A stretch of DNA of 64,000 nt, from the NCBI GenBank assembly GCA_028279405.1, contig JANQNU010000008.1, forward strand, positions 1 through 64,000. Direction: 5' to 3'. Positions 16,727 to 24,453 of this stretch are shown here, one piece after another; position 1 is the stretch's first letter; every line of letters starts with the position of its first letter. A program made the position numbers and the translations under genes. Under the pieces are notes generated by a model. It ran no database searches. It was not told the origin of the DNA and saw nothing but the letters and a program-made list of their open reading frames with translations. This stretch comes from Phycisphaerae bacterium. GTDB taxonomy: Bacteria; Planctomycetota; Phycisphaerae; UBA1845; Fen-1342.

Positions 16727-17647
16727 TTAGTGGACGCGTGTCAGCAGGTAGCGGGCAAGTTCCCGCAGCCGATCGGCGCCGTCGTCGAATTCACGCAGCG
16801 CGTCGATCGCAAGGTCGATTGCCTCCCGCGCTCGGATCCGGCTCGACTCGAGCCCGAACGCCGCGGGATAAGTCTGTTTTCCGCGAGCGGCGTCCTTTCC
16901 GACACGCTTCCCGGTCGTGACCGACTGCCCGGTGGCGTCCAGCAGATCGTCCGTGATCTGGAACGCGAGCCCGAACTGTCGCCCGAACGAGACCAGGGCC
17001 GCCAGTTGCCGCTCATCGGCCGCCGCACACAGTCCGCCGAGGCGGCACGCGGCTTCGAACAGCGCCGCGGTCTTGTGCCGATGGATGAACGCCACCCGCT
17101 CGGCGTCAATCGACATCCCTTCTCCGCCGATGTCCGCCGACTGTCCGGCGATCATCGCGGTGGTCCCCGAAGCCAGGGCCGAGACAAGCGCCACTCGCGT
17201 AGCGGCGGACACCCTTGCGGCCGCGACGATCTCGAACGCGTGCGTCAGGAGCCAATCGCCGGCCAGAATCGCCTCGGCCTCGTCGAACTGCCGATGGACC
17301 GTCGGTCGGCCGCGCCGGAGATCGTCATCGTCCATCGCCGGCAGGTCGTCGTGCACGAGCGAGAACGTGTGAACGCACTCAATCGCGATCGCAGCCGGTA
17401 TCGCCGACTCGATCGGCGTTCCGCAGGCACTCGTCGATTCGAGCACCAGTATCGGACGCAGACGCTTTCCGTTTCCAAGTATGGCATACTGTACGGCGTC
17501 GGGCAGCCGGGAGTGCGTTTCTTTTTGAGTTTCAAAACTGACAAAATGATCGCGAAGCGCTTGCTCGAACCGGCTCCGGCTGTCTGCGAGCCACGCCGGC
17601 GGGGTTGCGATAGCCGGATCATTCGCATCGGGCTGGACACAACTCAT
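16727..17647 (-). CDS. Polyprenyl synthetase (farnesyl/geranylgeranyl diphosphate synthase family)
   Basis: This is a trans-isoprenyl diphosphate synthase of 306 residues, within the short-chain family range. Both aspartate-rich motifs are present: the first in HDDLPAMDDDDLRRGRPTVH, the second in FQITDDLLDATG. The GNGKRLRP substrate-binding motif lies near residue 58. The protein should elongate dimethylallyl diphosphate with isopentenyl diphosphate. Product length (C15 versus C20) cannot be decided from the sequence alone. It lies upstream of dxs on the same strand and divergent from aat. Confidence 0.9.
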   Translation of the reverse strand: MSCVQPDANDPAIATPPAWLADSRSRFEQALRDHFVSFETQKETHSRLPDAVQYAILGNGKRLRPILVLESTSACGTPIESAIPAAIAIECVHTFSLVHDDLPAMDDDDLRRGRPTVHRQFDEAEAILAGDWLLTHAFEIVAAARVSAATRVALVSALASGTTAMIAGQSADIGGEGMSIDAERVAFIHRHKTAALFEAACRLGGLCAAADERQLAALVSFGRQFGLAFQITDDLLDATGQSVTTGKRVGKDAARGKQTYPAAFGLESSRIRAREAIDLAIDALREFDDGADRLRELARYLLTRVH

Positions 17648-17739
17648 GACCCCAGCATAAATTCCAGTCGGCGATGATGCCAGTGCGGAGCCCGCTGAAG
17701 TAGGCTTCCGCCGGCCGCCCCAGCGAGATCTGGGCCTGG

Positions 17740-18330
17740 ATGACGCGCGACGATCCCCAACTGACCCCGGACCTGATCCTGCGCGGCTACTGCGCCGGCG
17801 TCTTTCCGATGGCCGACGTCGACGGACGCGTGCTCTGGTTCAGCCCCGACCCGCGCGGGATCTTTCCCCTGGACGGACTTCACGTGTCCCGGTCGCTCGC
17901 GAAGACCATTCGCCGAGGCGTTTTCGAGGTGCGTTGCGACACGGCGTTCGCCGACGTCATCGCCGCGTGCGCGCACCGGTCCGAGGGCACCTGGATATCG
18001 GACGAGATCCGGACGCTGTACACCGAACTGCATCAGTTGGGCTTCGCGCATAGCGTGGAAGTCTGGCAGGAGGGTGTGCTGGCCGGCGGACTCTACGGTA
18101 TCGCGATCGGCGGCGCATTCTTCGGCGAGTCGATGTTCCATCGCGCCCGGGACGCGAGCAAGGTCGCACTGGCGGCGCTGGTCGACCGGCTCCGCGCCCG
18201 CGGATTCACCCTGCTCGACACCCAGTGGACGACCCCGCACCTGGAACGACTCGGCGCGATCGACATTCCGCGCGAGGAGTACATGCAACGCCTCGACGCA
18301 GCCATCCAACTGCCGGCACAGTTCGACTAG
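17740..18330 (+). CDS. aat: Leucyl/phenylalanyl-tRNA--protein transferase
   Basis: The enzyme transfers Leu or Phe from aminoacyl-tRNA to N-terminal Arg or Lys of proteins and so feeds the N-degron pathway. The 196-residue protein begins with the diagnostic LTPDLILRGYCAGVFPMAD, followed by WFSPDPRGIFPLD, SVEVW...LAGGLYG, FFGESMFH and TLLDTQWTTPHLERLGA. Length is at the short end of the family. It is divergent from the polyprenyl synthase. No clpS or clpA gene is nearby. Confidence 0.93.
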   Translation: MTRDDPQLTPDLILRGYCAGVFPMADVDGRVLWFSPDPRGIFPLDGLHVSRSLAKTIRRGVFEVRCDTAFADVIAACAHRSEGTWISDEIRTLYTELHQLGFAHSVEVWQEGVLAGGLYGIAIGGAFFGESMFHRARDASKVALAALVDRLRARGFTLLDTQWTTPHLERLGAIDIPREEYMQRLDAAIQLPAQFD

Positions 18331-18579
18331 AGCCTGCCCTGACACGCAGCTGTTTGTACTGGGCCGGTGGGCGCGAATACGAGCCCGGAGCGCGAGCGAC
18401 GGGTCAAGACTTCGCGTTCGACCGCTCGCTTGCGCTCGCGGCTCGCATTCGCGCCCACCCCCGGCGGACACAACGAGCCCGGAGCGCGAGCGACGGGATC
18501 TGACGGCGCCCGCTCGTGTTCCGGGGAGTCAATCAGTGCCAGGGTGGGGCGGGCGTCTCGCCCGCCATAGGGATCAAGC
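18331..18579. repeat. Intergenic palindromic repeat block D (convergent junction)
   Basis: The block separates the 3' ends of aat and the Usp gene. It contains GAGCCCGGAGCGCGAGCGACGG modules at about 18381 and 18476, an opposite-strand CGCTCGCTTGCGCTCGCGG module near 18420, and a GGGCGGGCG/CGCCCGCC hairpin near 18545-18567. No gene is present. Confidence 0.8.
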
Positions 18580-19509
18580 CTACTCGCTGAACAGTGTGCT
18601 GAAGAAGCCGGCGTGACGGCCCTTTTGCTTGACGATCAAGACCGGGAGCGTGGCCTTCATCAGAACACGTTCGGTGGTCTTGCCCATGAGCGCGACGGCA
18701 CTCGAGGTGACACCGCGGCTGCCGATGACGATCGTGTCCATCTTGCGTGCCGTTGCCAGCTCGTTGATCGCGTCGGACGGGGATTCCGAGCAGGTCGCGA
18801 ACCGCTCGACCTGCAGACCACCGAAGTCGATCCCGCTCGTGAACTTGTCCAGTTTGCGGAGCGTGATGTCTTCGAGTTGCTGCCCGGCCTGGTGCAGAGA
18901 CATGCCAGTCTTGGTGTACCCATACGACACGCAGTAGACCGATTGGATGAAGACCTGCGCGTTCGGCTGTCCGGTGGCTTTCGCGAGCGCGACTGCCGCT
19001 TCCAATCCGAAGCGCGCGTGTTCCGAGAAGTCGACCGCGACGAGGAAACGCGACAGGTGCGGATTGATCATCTCCGGCACGACGAGCAAGCTGCAGGGGG
19101 CCTTGCGGGCCAGACGCGTGAACGCCGACCCGACGCCCAACTCGTCCGACGGCAATCGTTTGCCGACGATGATCAGGTCGAGGTCCTCTTTTTTCGCGGT
19201 CGACAGAATTTCGTTGACACCTGTGCCAAGATGGACTGCAACGCGCGTCTTTTGCGCGATATCTGCGGGCATGGTGCTCGAAACGCGCTGCTCGAGCGCT
19301 CCGAGGCTGGGGTCACTGTGTGCGGGCGCGTGGGGGTCCCGTGCGTGGATGCAGAACACCTCGTCCGCCCCGGCGGCGGAAGCGAACTTGCCCGCGAGCT
19401 TCAGCGCCTCGTCGTCCCCCGCGTTCGATTGCTGAAATACGCCGATCCGTCGAAACAGGTGTTCCGGCGAAGCTGACTGGTTTCCGTGGGGTGCCGCCTG
19501 CGTGGTCAT
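18580..19509 (-). CDS. Universal stress protein with two Usp domains
   Basis: The 309-residue cytoplasmic protein contains two tandem Usp-type alpha/beta domains. The first spans about residues 20-150 and carries the ATP-binding-like pattern IVGKRLPSDELGVGSAFTRL. The second spans about 155-300 and carries VIGSRGVTSSAVALMGKTTE. Both look compatible with ATP binding (GxxG followed by G-S/T). Its start overlaps the stop of the upstream YhbY-like gene by four bases, so translation is likely coupled. The physiological stress it answers is not shown. Confidence 0.88.
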   Translation of the reverse strand: MTTQAAPHGNQSASPEHLFRRIGVFQQSNAGDDEALKLAGKFASAAGADEVFCIHARDPHAPAHSDPSLGALEQRVSSTMPADIAQKTRVAVHLGTGVNEILSTAKKEDLDLIIVGKRLPSDELGVGSAFTRLARKAPCSLLVVPEMINPHLSRFLVAVDFSEHARFGLEAAVALAKATGQPNAQVFIQSVYCVSYGYTKTGMSLHQAGQQLEDITLRKLDKFTSGIDFGGLQVERFATCSESPSDAINELATARKMDTIVIGSRGVTSSAVALMGKTTERVLMKATLPVLIVKQKGRHAGFFSTLFSE

Positions 19510-19802
19510 GCCGTCTCCGCCGACTCGATCCGTTCTTCCTGCGTCCTATGCAACACCAGCACGCGACCGACGCGTTTTACGAGGTCGCACGGGACATGCT
19601 CGGCCAGCCATTGGCCGACCCTGTCGCACGCGTCCCGCTCGTCGGTCTGCACGCGTACCTTGATGAGCGACCGGTGCTCGAACGCCTGCCGGACGTGGAC
19701 CACGGTCGCTTCTGATAACGTATCGGCAGAAACCGCGATCTCGGCCCGAATTTGATGACTCGCCGCCATCAACCGCCGACGATCCGTCGGGCTCAATGCC
19801 AT
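19506..19802 (-). CDS. YhbY/CRS1-domain RNA-binding protein
   Basis: The protein matches the small CRM (YhbY) fold: LSPTDRRRLMAASHQI at the start, a central VHVRQAFEHRSLIKVRV, and a C-terminal GRVLVLHRTQ strand. YhbY proteins bind pre-50S ribosomal particles. I chose the ATG at 19802, preceded by AAAGGA at seven bases, giving 98 residues; the family is usually 95-105. A longer open frame extends upstream but has no homology. The usual GxxG RNA-binding loop appears altered (AEIAVSADTLSE), so the assignment is probable rather than certain. Confidence 0.7.
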   Translation of the reverse strand: MALSPTDRRRLMAASHQIRAEIAVSADTLSEATVVHVRQAFEHRSLIKVRVQTDERDACDRVGQWLAEHVPCDLVKRVGRVLVLHRTQEERIESAETA

Positions 19803-20005
19803 CAATTCGTTCCTTTCCATAGCCAAATGTCCAGCTCGGACCGCCCGGAGGCCGCGTCCGACAGGTCGGGGGCGGGCCCTTCTCTGGCATGCGGTCCGAT
19901 CAACCCGGGCGCGAGTTCTGCCACGACGGGCCCGACGCCTGTACACGTCCCGCCCCTATGCTACCATAACGACGCGAATAAACTGGTGCAGGGAGGCACG
20001 TTGCG

Positions 20006-22009
20006 ATGTCCCGCCGAAAGATGGGCCCGGCGCCCGGCCTGTTCGACGTTCTCGATGAAACGGATGCGCCCGCCGATTCGGTGCCGCTCGATTCACCGTC
20101 CGGCGCCCGTCGCCGATCGCGCAGCAGCGCTGCCAAGCGGCCGCTCGAGCGTGTCGAGGTCGCACGTGTCGTTCAGGACGTAGACGAGGAGGCCGATTTG
20201 CCCGCGAAATCGCGCAGCGGAAGCACGAAACGAGTTCGCGAGCCCGGGGCTCCGAAACGCGGTCGACGCCCGGCGGCTGGCAAAGTGACCGCCGAGACGC
20301 TCGCGCAAAAACAGCGCGAAATCTCCGTCTCCGAGTTCTTCGCGAAGAACCGTCACCTGCTCGGATTCGACAACAAGCGCAAGGCGCTGCTGACGACGGT
20401 CAAGGAGGCGGTCGACAACAGCCTCGACGCTTGCGAAGAAGCGGGCATTCTGCCCGAGGTCCACATTCTGATCGATCAACTCAGTGAGGACCGTTTCCGC
20501 GTCACGATCCGCGACAACGGGCCCGGTATCGTCAAGGCCCAAATTCCGAACATCTTCGGCAAACTGCTCTACGGCTCCAAGTTTCACCGCTTGAAGATGT
20601 CGCGCGGACAGCAAGGCATCGGAATCTCGGCGGCGGGCATGTACGGCCTGCTCACTACCGGCAAGAGTATCGTGGTCACGTCGCGGACCGGTCCGCGAAA
20701 AGCGGCTCATCATTTCGAGATCCAGATCGACACGCGCAAGAACCGCCCGGACGTGATCAAGGACGAGACGGTCGAGGTGGACTGGGATCGTGGGACCGAG
20801 GTCACCATCAACCTGGTCGCCGGGTACGCCAAGGGTCGTCAGTCGGTCGACGAGTACATCGAGCAGACCGCGATCGCGAATCCGCACGCTTCGATTTACT
20901 ACCGCGCGCCGACCGGGGAACAACGCGAGTTCCCACGCGGGTCGGACGACCTGCCCGCGGACACCAAGGAGATCAAGCCGCACCCGCATGGAATTGAGCT
21001 CGGCTTGCTGATGAAGATGCTCAAGGAGAGCATCGGCGTGAAGCTCGCTGGCTTCCTGCAGCACTCCTTTTCCCGCGTGTCGTCGCGCGTATCCACGCAA
21101 ATCTGCGAAAAGGCCAAGCTCAGCCCGCGCGCCGCGACGGCATCGATCAGCAGCCACGACGTCGAAAAGCTCTACGAAGCGATGCAGCAGGTGCGCATCC
21201 TGGCACCGCCGACCGATTGCCTGGCACCCATCGGCGTACGCAATCTGCTCGCGGGCCTGCTCAAGGAAGTCAAAGCGGAGTTCTACACTGCCACGACCCG
21301 CTCACCAGCGGTCTACCGCGGCAACCCTTTCCAGATCGAGATCGCACTCGCGTTCGGCGGCAACCTCACGTCCGACGACGGTGCCCGCGTCATTCGCTTC
21401 GCGAATCGCGTTCCGTTGCTGTATCAGCAGAGCGCGTGCGCGGCGTTCAAGAGTGTGCTCGACGTGGATTGGCGAAATTACGGACTGTCGCAGCCCGGCG
21501 GCGGCGCGCCTGTCGGGCCACTGGTCATCATGGTGCATATGGCCAGTGTGTGGGTGCCGTTCACGAGCGAGAGCAAGGAGGCGATCGCCGACTACGATGA
21601 GATCCGCAAGGAGATGAAGCTCGCGATCCAGGAGTCCGGTCGCAAGCTTGCGACGTACGTCCGTCGACGTCGTCGACAGCAGCTCGAAGCGGACAAGCGC
21701 AACATTTTTGAGCGGTACATTCCGGACGTCGCCGAAGCGATCGCGACCTTGACCGGTAAGAGTGAGCAGCGCCTGTTGTCGCGCTTGCAGCAAATCGCCC
21801 GCGCGCGAACCGCGGAAGCAGACGTGGAACTGGACGAGGACGGCAACCCGATCGAGCGCAACGGCAGCGGACGCAACGGCGACAGCTTCGCGAAGGATGA
21901 CAGTACGGTCATCATTCCGGAGAACGAAGCGGTCGCAAACCCCGCGGACAACCTCTTCGACGAGAACGACACACCCAAACGCAAGAAACGCGGCAAGAAG
22001 AAGCGGTAG
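20006..22009 (+). CDS. top6B: DNA topoisomerase VI subunit B
   Basis: This is the ATPase subunit of the archaeal-type IIB topoisomerase. The GHKL motifs are clear: EAVDNSLDA with N138, DNGPG at 170-174 and the ATP-lid GQQGIGISA at 201-209, preceded by the subunit-B motif [12 protein letters not shown]2TH and transducer domains follow to about residue 590. Compared with archaeal subunits of about 530 residues, it has a basic, disordered-looking N-terminal extension of about 95 residues and a C-terminal tail ending [10 protein letters not shown]. Both may bind DNA. GGGAGG precedes the ATG. The catalytic A subunit is not adjacent or anywhere in the window. Confidence 0.93.
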   Translation: MSRRKMGPAPGLFDVLDETDAPADSVPLDSPSGARRRSRSSAAKRPLERVEVARVVQDVDEEADLPAKSRSGSTKRVREPGAPKRGRRPAAGKVTAETLAQKQREISVSEFFAKNRHLLGFDNKRKALLTTVKEAVDNSLDACEEAGILPEVHILIDQLSEDRFRVTIRDNGPGIVKAQIPNIFGKLLYGSKFHRLKMSRGQQGIGISAAGMYGLLTTGKSIVVTSRTGPRKAAHHFEIQIDTRKNRPDVIKDETVEVDWDRGTEVTINLVAGYAKGRQSVDEYIEQTAIANPHASIYYRAPTGEQREFPRGSDDLPADTKEIKPHPHGIELGLLMKMLKESIGVKLAGFLQHSFSRVSSRVSTQICEKAKLSPRAATASISSHDVEKLYEAMQQVRILAPPTDCLAPIGVRNLLAGLLKEVKAEFYTATTRSPAVYRGNPFQIEIALAFGGNLTSDDGARVIRFANRVPLLYQQSACAAFKSVLDVDWRNYGLSQPGGGAPVGPLVIMVHMASVWVPFTSESKEAIADYDEIRKEMKLAIQESGRKLATYVRRRRRQQLEADKRNIFERYIPDVAEAIATLTGKSEQRLLSRLQQIARARTAEADVELDEDGNPIERNGSGRNGDSFAKDDSTVIIPENEAVANPADNLFDENDTPKRKKRGKKKR

Positions 22010-22214
22010 GGACGTCGCGCCACCCGGAACGACCGAGTGGCCTCGCGGGAGATTGCCGCTCTAGCGATTTCGGGGGTACCACAATTCCGGGCGATCTTCG
22101 ATTTGCCGGTAACCGGTTTACGCGTGTCATCATCCAAATCGTAGTTGGTTCACCGGGGGTCTGGCACGCCATGTGTGCGGTCTTCCGCGGCGTGGCATTG
22201 TAAAGGAAGCGGCA

Positions 22215-22739
22215 TTGAGCGATACGTTGCGCGCGTCATCATCGTTGGAGTGGATCGAGCAGTTCGAACGGCATTACGACTACGACTGTAGCTACTTGAA
22301 GGAGATGTTGCAGCATTCCCCGGAAGGGTTTGCGACCTTCGAAGGTTTTTCACCGATGGGTCGCTTCGAGAAGGCGATTCCCCGGGACGTCCTGTGGGTG
22401 GCCAAGATCGCCACGATGACGTCGGAGGATTGCGGCGCCTGCACCCAACTCAACATCCGTATGGCTAAGGAGGCCGGCGTCGCGCCCGACGTGCTGCGTT
22501 CTGCGGTTCGCGATGGTGAAGGGTTGCCTGACGAACTTCGGGACGTGCGTGACTTCGCGGCCCGGGTCGCACAAAATCAGGAAGTCGCGCCCGATCTTCG
22601 CGAGCGGATCGAATCGCGTTACAGCAAGGAGATCATGGTCGAGCTTGCCCTGGCAATCGCCTCGGCGAAGATCTATCCGACACTCAAACGAACGTTGGGG
22701 CACGCCGGTAGCTGCGCGCTCTACGACTTCGAGTATTGA
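22215..22739 (+). CDS. AhpD-like / carboxymuconolactone decarboxylase family protein
   Basis: The protein resembles the all-helical AhpD fold, with the redox motif CGAC in TMSEDCGACTQLNIR-like context (sequence TSEDCGACTQLNIRMAK). Members act as peroxidase-system adaptors or lactone decarboxylases. I prefer the TTG start at 22215, which AAGGAAG precedes at a good distance; it gives 174 residues. An upstream ATG at 22173 is in frame but has no ribosome binding site. The gene follows top6B by about 200 bp on the same strand. No peroxiredoxin partner is adjacent. Confidence 0.75.
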   Translation: MSDTLRASSSLEWIEQFERHYDYDCSYLKEMLQHSPEGFATFEGFSPMGRFEKAIPRDVLWVAKIATMTSEDCGACTQLNIRMAKEAGVAPDVLRSAVRDGEGLPDELRDVRDFAARVAQNQEVAPDLRERIESRYSKEIMVELALAIASAKIYPTLKRTLGHAGSCALYDFEY

Positions 22740-22794
22740 CGCTTGCGTTGACCGCGGTGCCCGGGTTCGGCGTCGGGGCACGAATGCGTCGGAC

Positions 22795-22962
22795 CGAGAC
22801 AGGGTGGGGTGGGCGTCTCGCCCGGGCAGCAAGCTGCCAGGACGAGGCAGGCGGGGAGCAAGCTCCAACTATGACACAGGCGTCTACGCCGCCTGCCCTG
22901 AGAAGAGCAGTCCCAAAATCAGAGGGTGGGGCGGGCGTCTCGCCCGCCGTCAAGGAATGTAT
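22795..22962. repeat. Intergenic palindromic repeat block E (convergent junction)
   Basis: The block lies between the 3' ends of the AhpD-like and zinc-ribbon genes. It holds two GGGGTGGGCG/GGGGCGGGCGTCTCGCCCG hairpin modules (near 22802 and 22925). Between them are GCAGCAAGCTGC and GGAGCAAGCTCC palindromes and a GGCGTCTACGCCGCCTGCC module. Confidence 0.8.
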
Positions 22963-22990
22963 GCGCCAACGAGGATCGCGTGCCGCACGT

Positions 22991-23518
22991 CTAAGCGGCA
23001 CCGACGGCAAGGCAGACCCCGCAGCCGAAGATTCCGATCAGCGCTTGCACGACGTAAAGTCCTCCACCGATGGCCCCGACGATCAGCAGGCTCGGCTTGG
23101 CAGGTTGCTCCATGCCGAGTTGCCGGGTGTATTCGATCCGCCGTGCGATCCAGAAACAGTTGAACAGGCTATAGCCTGCCACGAAGAACATCGTGAGATA
23201 CAACAGGAGGATCCCGGCCTGTTCGTGAATGGCGATCACCATTGGTGTCAGGCTCAGAACGGTTGCCGGCCACAACCAGTGGAGCAGCGCGCGCGATAGG
23301 TCGATTCGGCGGGCCGCCCATACCTGTTCGATTTCGTCTGCGGGGGAAAAATCGCCGCATTCCGGACAGCGGCCGTCTGACAGTCCGGTCAGGTTGTAGC
23401 AACAGTTCGGGCAGAGCTTCCGGTGCCGGCCCGTCTCTGGAACGAATGACCGGCCGCAATTCGGGCATCGGTCGTCGGTGACGCCGGTGAGGTCGTGGTT
23501 GCAGCCGGTGCAGTACAT
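22991..23518 (-). CDS. Zinc-ribbon membrane protein
   Basis: The 175-residue protein has two N-terminal zinc ribbons: CTGCNHDLTGVTDDRCPNCG at residues 3-22 and CPNCCYNLTGLSDGRCPECG at about 36-55. Three or four hydrophobic segments follow from about residue 80. The CxxCxYxLxGL...CPECG pattern is very common in planctomycete membrane proteins of unknown function. The ribbons probably face the cytoplasm. The gene is convergent with the AhpD-like gene across a repeat block. A second protein of similar design lies at 48156-48788. Confidence 0.75.
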   Translation of the reverse strand: MYCTGCNHDLTGVTDDRCPNCGRSFVPETGRHRKLCPNCCYNLTGLSDGRCPECGDFSPADEIEQVWAARRIDLSRALLHWLWPATVLSLTPMVIAIHEQAGILLLYLTMFFVAGYSLFNCFWIARRIEYTRQLGMEQPAKPSLLIVGAIGGGLYVVQALIGIFGCGVCLAVGAA

Positions 23519-23575
23519 CGAGCCAGGCCTGTGGAACGGATTCGAACTATGCGAAGACCCATTGTACGGTCCGCG

Positions 23576-24304
23576 TCATTCGCGGACGAGCGCCATGGTG
23601 GTCATTCCACGCTCCTGGTACTCCCAATCCACGCGCAGCCCGTTGGCCCGCGCGTCGTCCCGGATTTCATCAACCGGGAGAATCAGCTTAGGGTAGGCGC
23701 TCTTGTGGAGGGTCCATGATTCGCTCGTGCGGACGTGAATCAAGTCATGCACGATGACCACATCTCCCGCGCGTTCGAGAAAGCAGGTCATGATCTTGTC
23801 TTTTGTGCTTCGCAGTGGGATGAATCGTTCCGTGCCGGTGGGCGTCGTGGACAAGTCGCGGAAGCTAATGACGCAGCGGCCGTCGGCGTGAAGCGCGCCA
23901 GCAACTTGCGCGAAGAGTCGCGCAACGTCCTGCCGTCGCGACAGGTGGGTAAGTGTGTCGCCCATGCACACGATCGTATCGATGCGATCCGGAACGACCT
24001 CGGCGAATGCCAACAGGTCTCGGCAGCAGGCGCGAACGCCGGGCGCTTCGACACGTTGTGCAAGTTCCTCGAGAAGCGTTCGGCTCGTGTCGAGCGCATA
24101 CACGGTGCGCGCGCCGAGCTGGACCAGCGCTGCCGTTTGGAAGCCCGGTCCGCAGCCGAGGTCTACCGCGACGGATGGTTGCGTGACGCCGGCAGATCGC
24201 AGCAGCTGCACCTGCTCCCGGACCTTCTCGGCGAACGGTACGCCGAACATCCACGTGTAGTGTTCGGACAACAGGTTGTCGTAGTGTTGCTGTGGAGTAC
24301 CCAA
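23576..24304 (-). CDS. Class I SAM-dependent methyltransferase
   Basis: The 242-residue protein has a Rossmann-type methyltransferase core. The SAM-binding motif I, VAVDLGCGPGFQTAALVQLG, starts near residue 47; the acidic motif II follows as VYALDTS, and IDTIVCMGDTLTHL supplies motif IV. The C-terminal part (SWTLHKSAYPKLILPVDEI) resembles small-molecule methyltransferases. The substrate cannot be assigned. The N-terminal YDNLLSEHYTWMFG is typical of a branch of uncharacterised methyltransferases. It appears monocistronic. Confidence 0.85.
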   Translation of the reverse strand: MGTPQQHYDNLLSEHYTWMFGVPFAEKVREQVQLLRSAGVTQPSVAVDLGCGPGFQTAALVQLGARTVYALDTSRTLLEELAQRVEAPGVRACCRDLLAFAEVVPDRIDTIVCMGDTLTHLSRRQDVARLFAQVAGALHADGRCVISFRDLSTTPTGTERFIPLRSTKDKIMTCFLERAGDVVIVHDLIHVRTSESWTLHKSAYPKLILPVDEIRDDARANGLRVDWEYQERGMTTMALVRE

Positions 24305-24453
24305 TGCCGACCGTCCTTTCCGTACGCGTGCTCCGAGATTTTAGGAGTCGGCGTTCGGTTGACCAGTCGGAAACCGACCCGCGGGCGCCGGCCCTCGACC
24401 GGGCGGCGCCTCACGGGGGGTGGAGGGAGTTATCTGGCGACGCGACGGATCCG

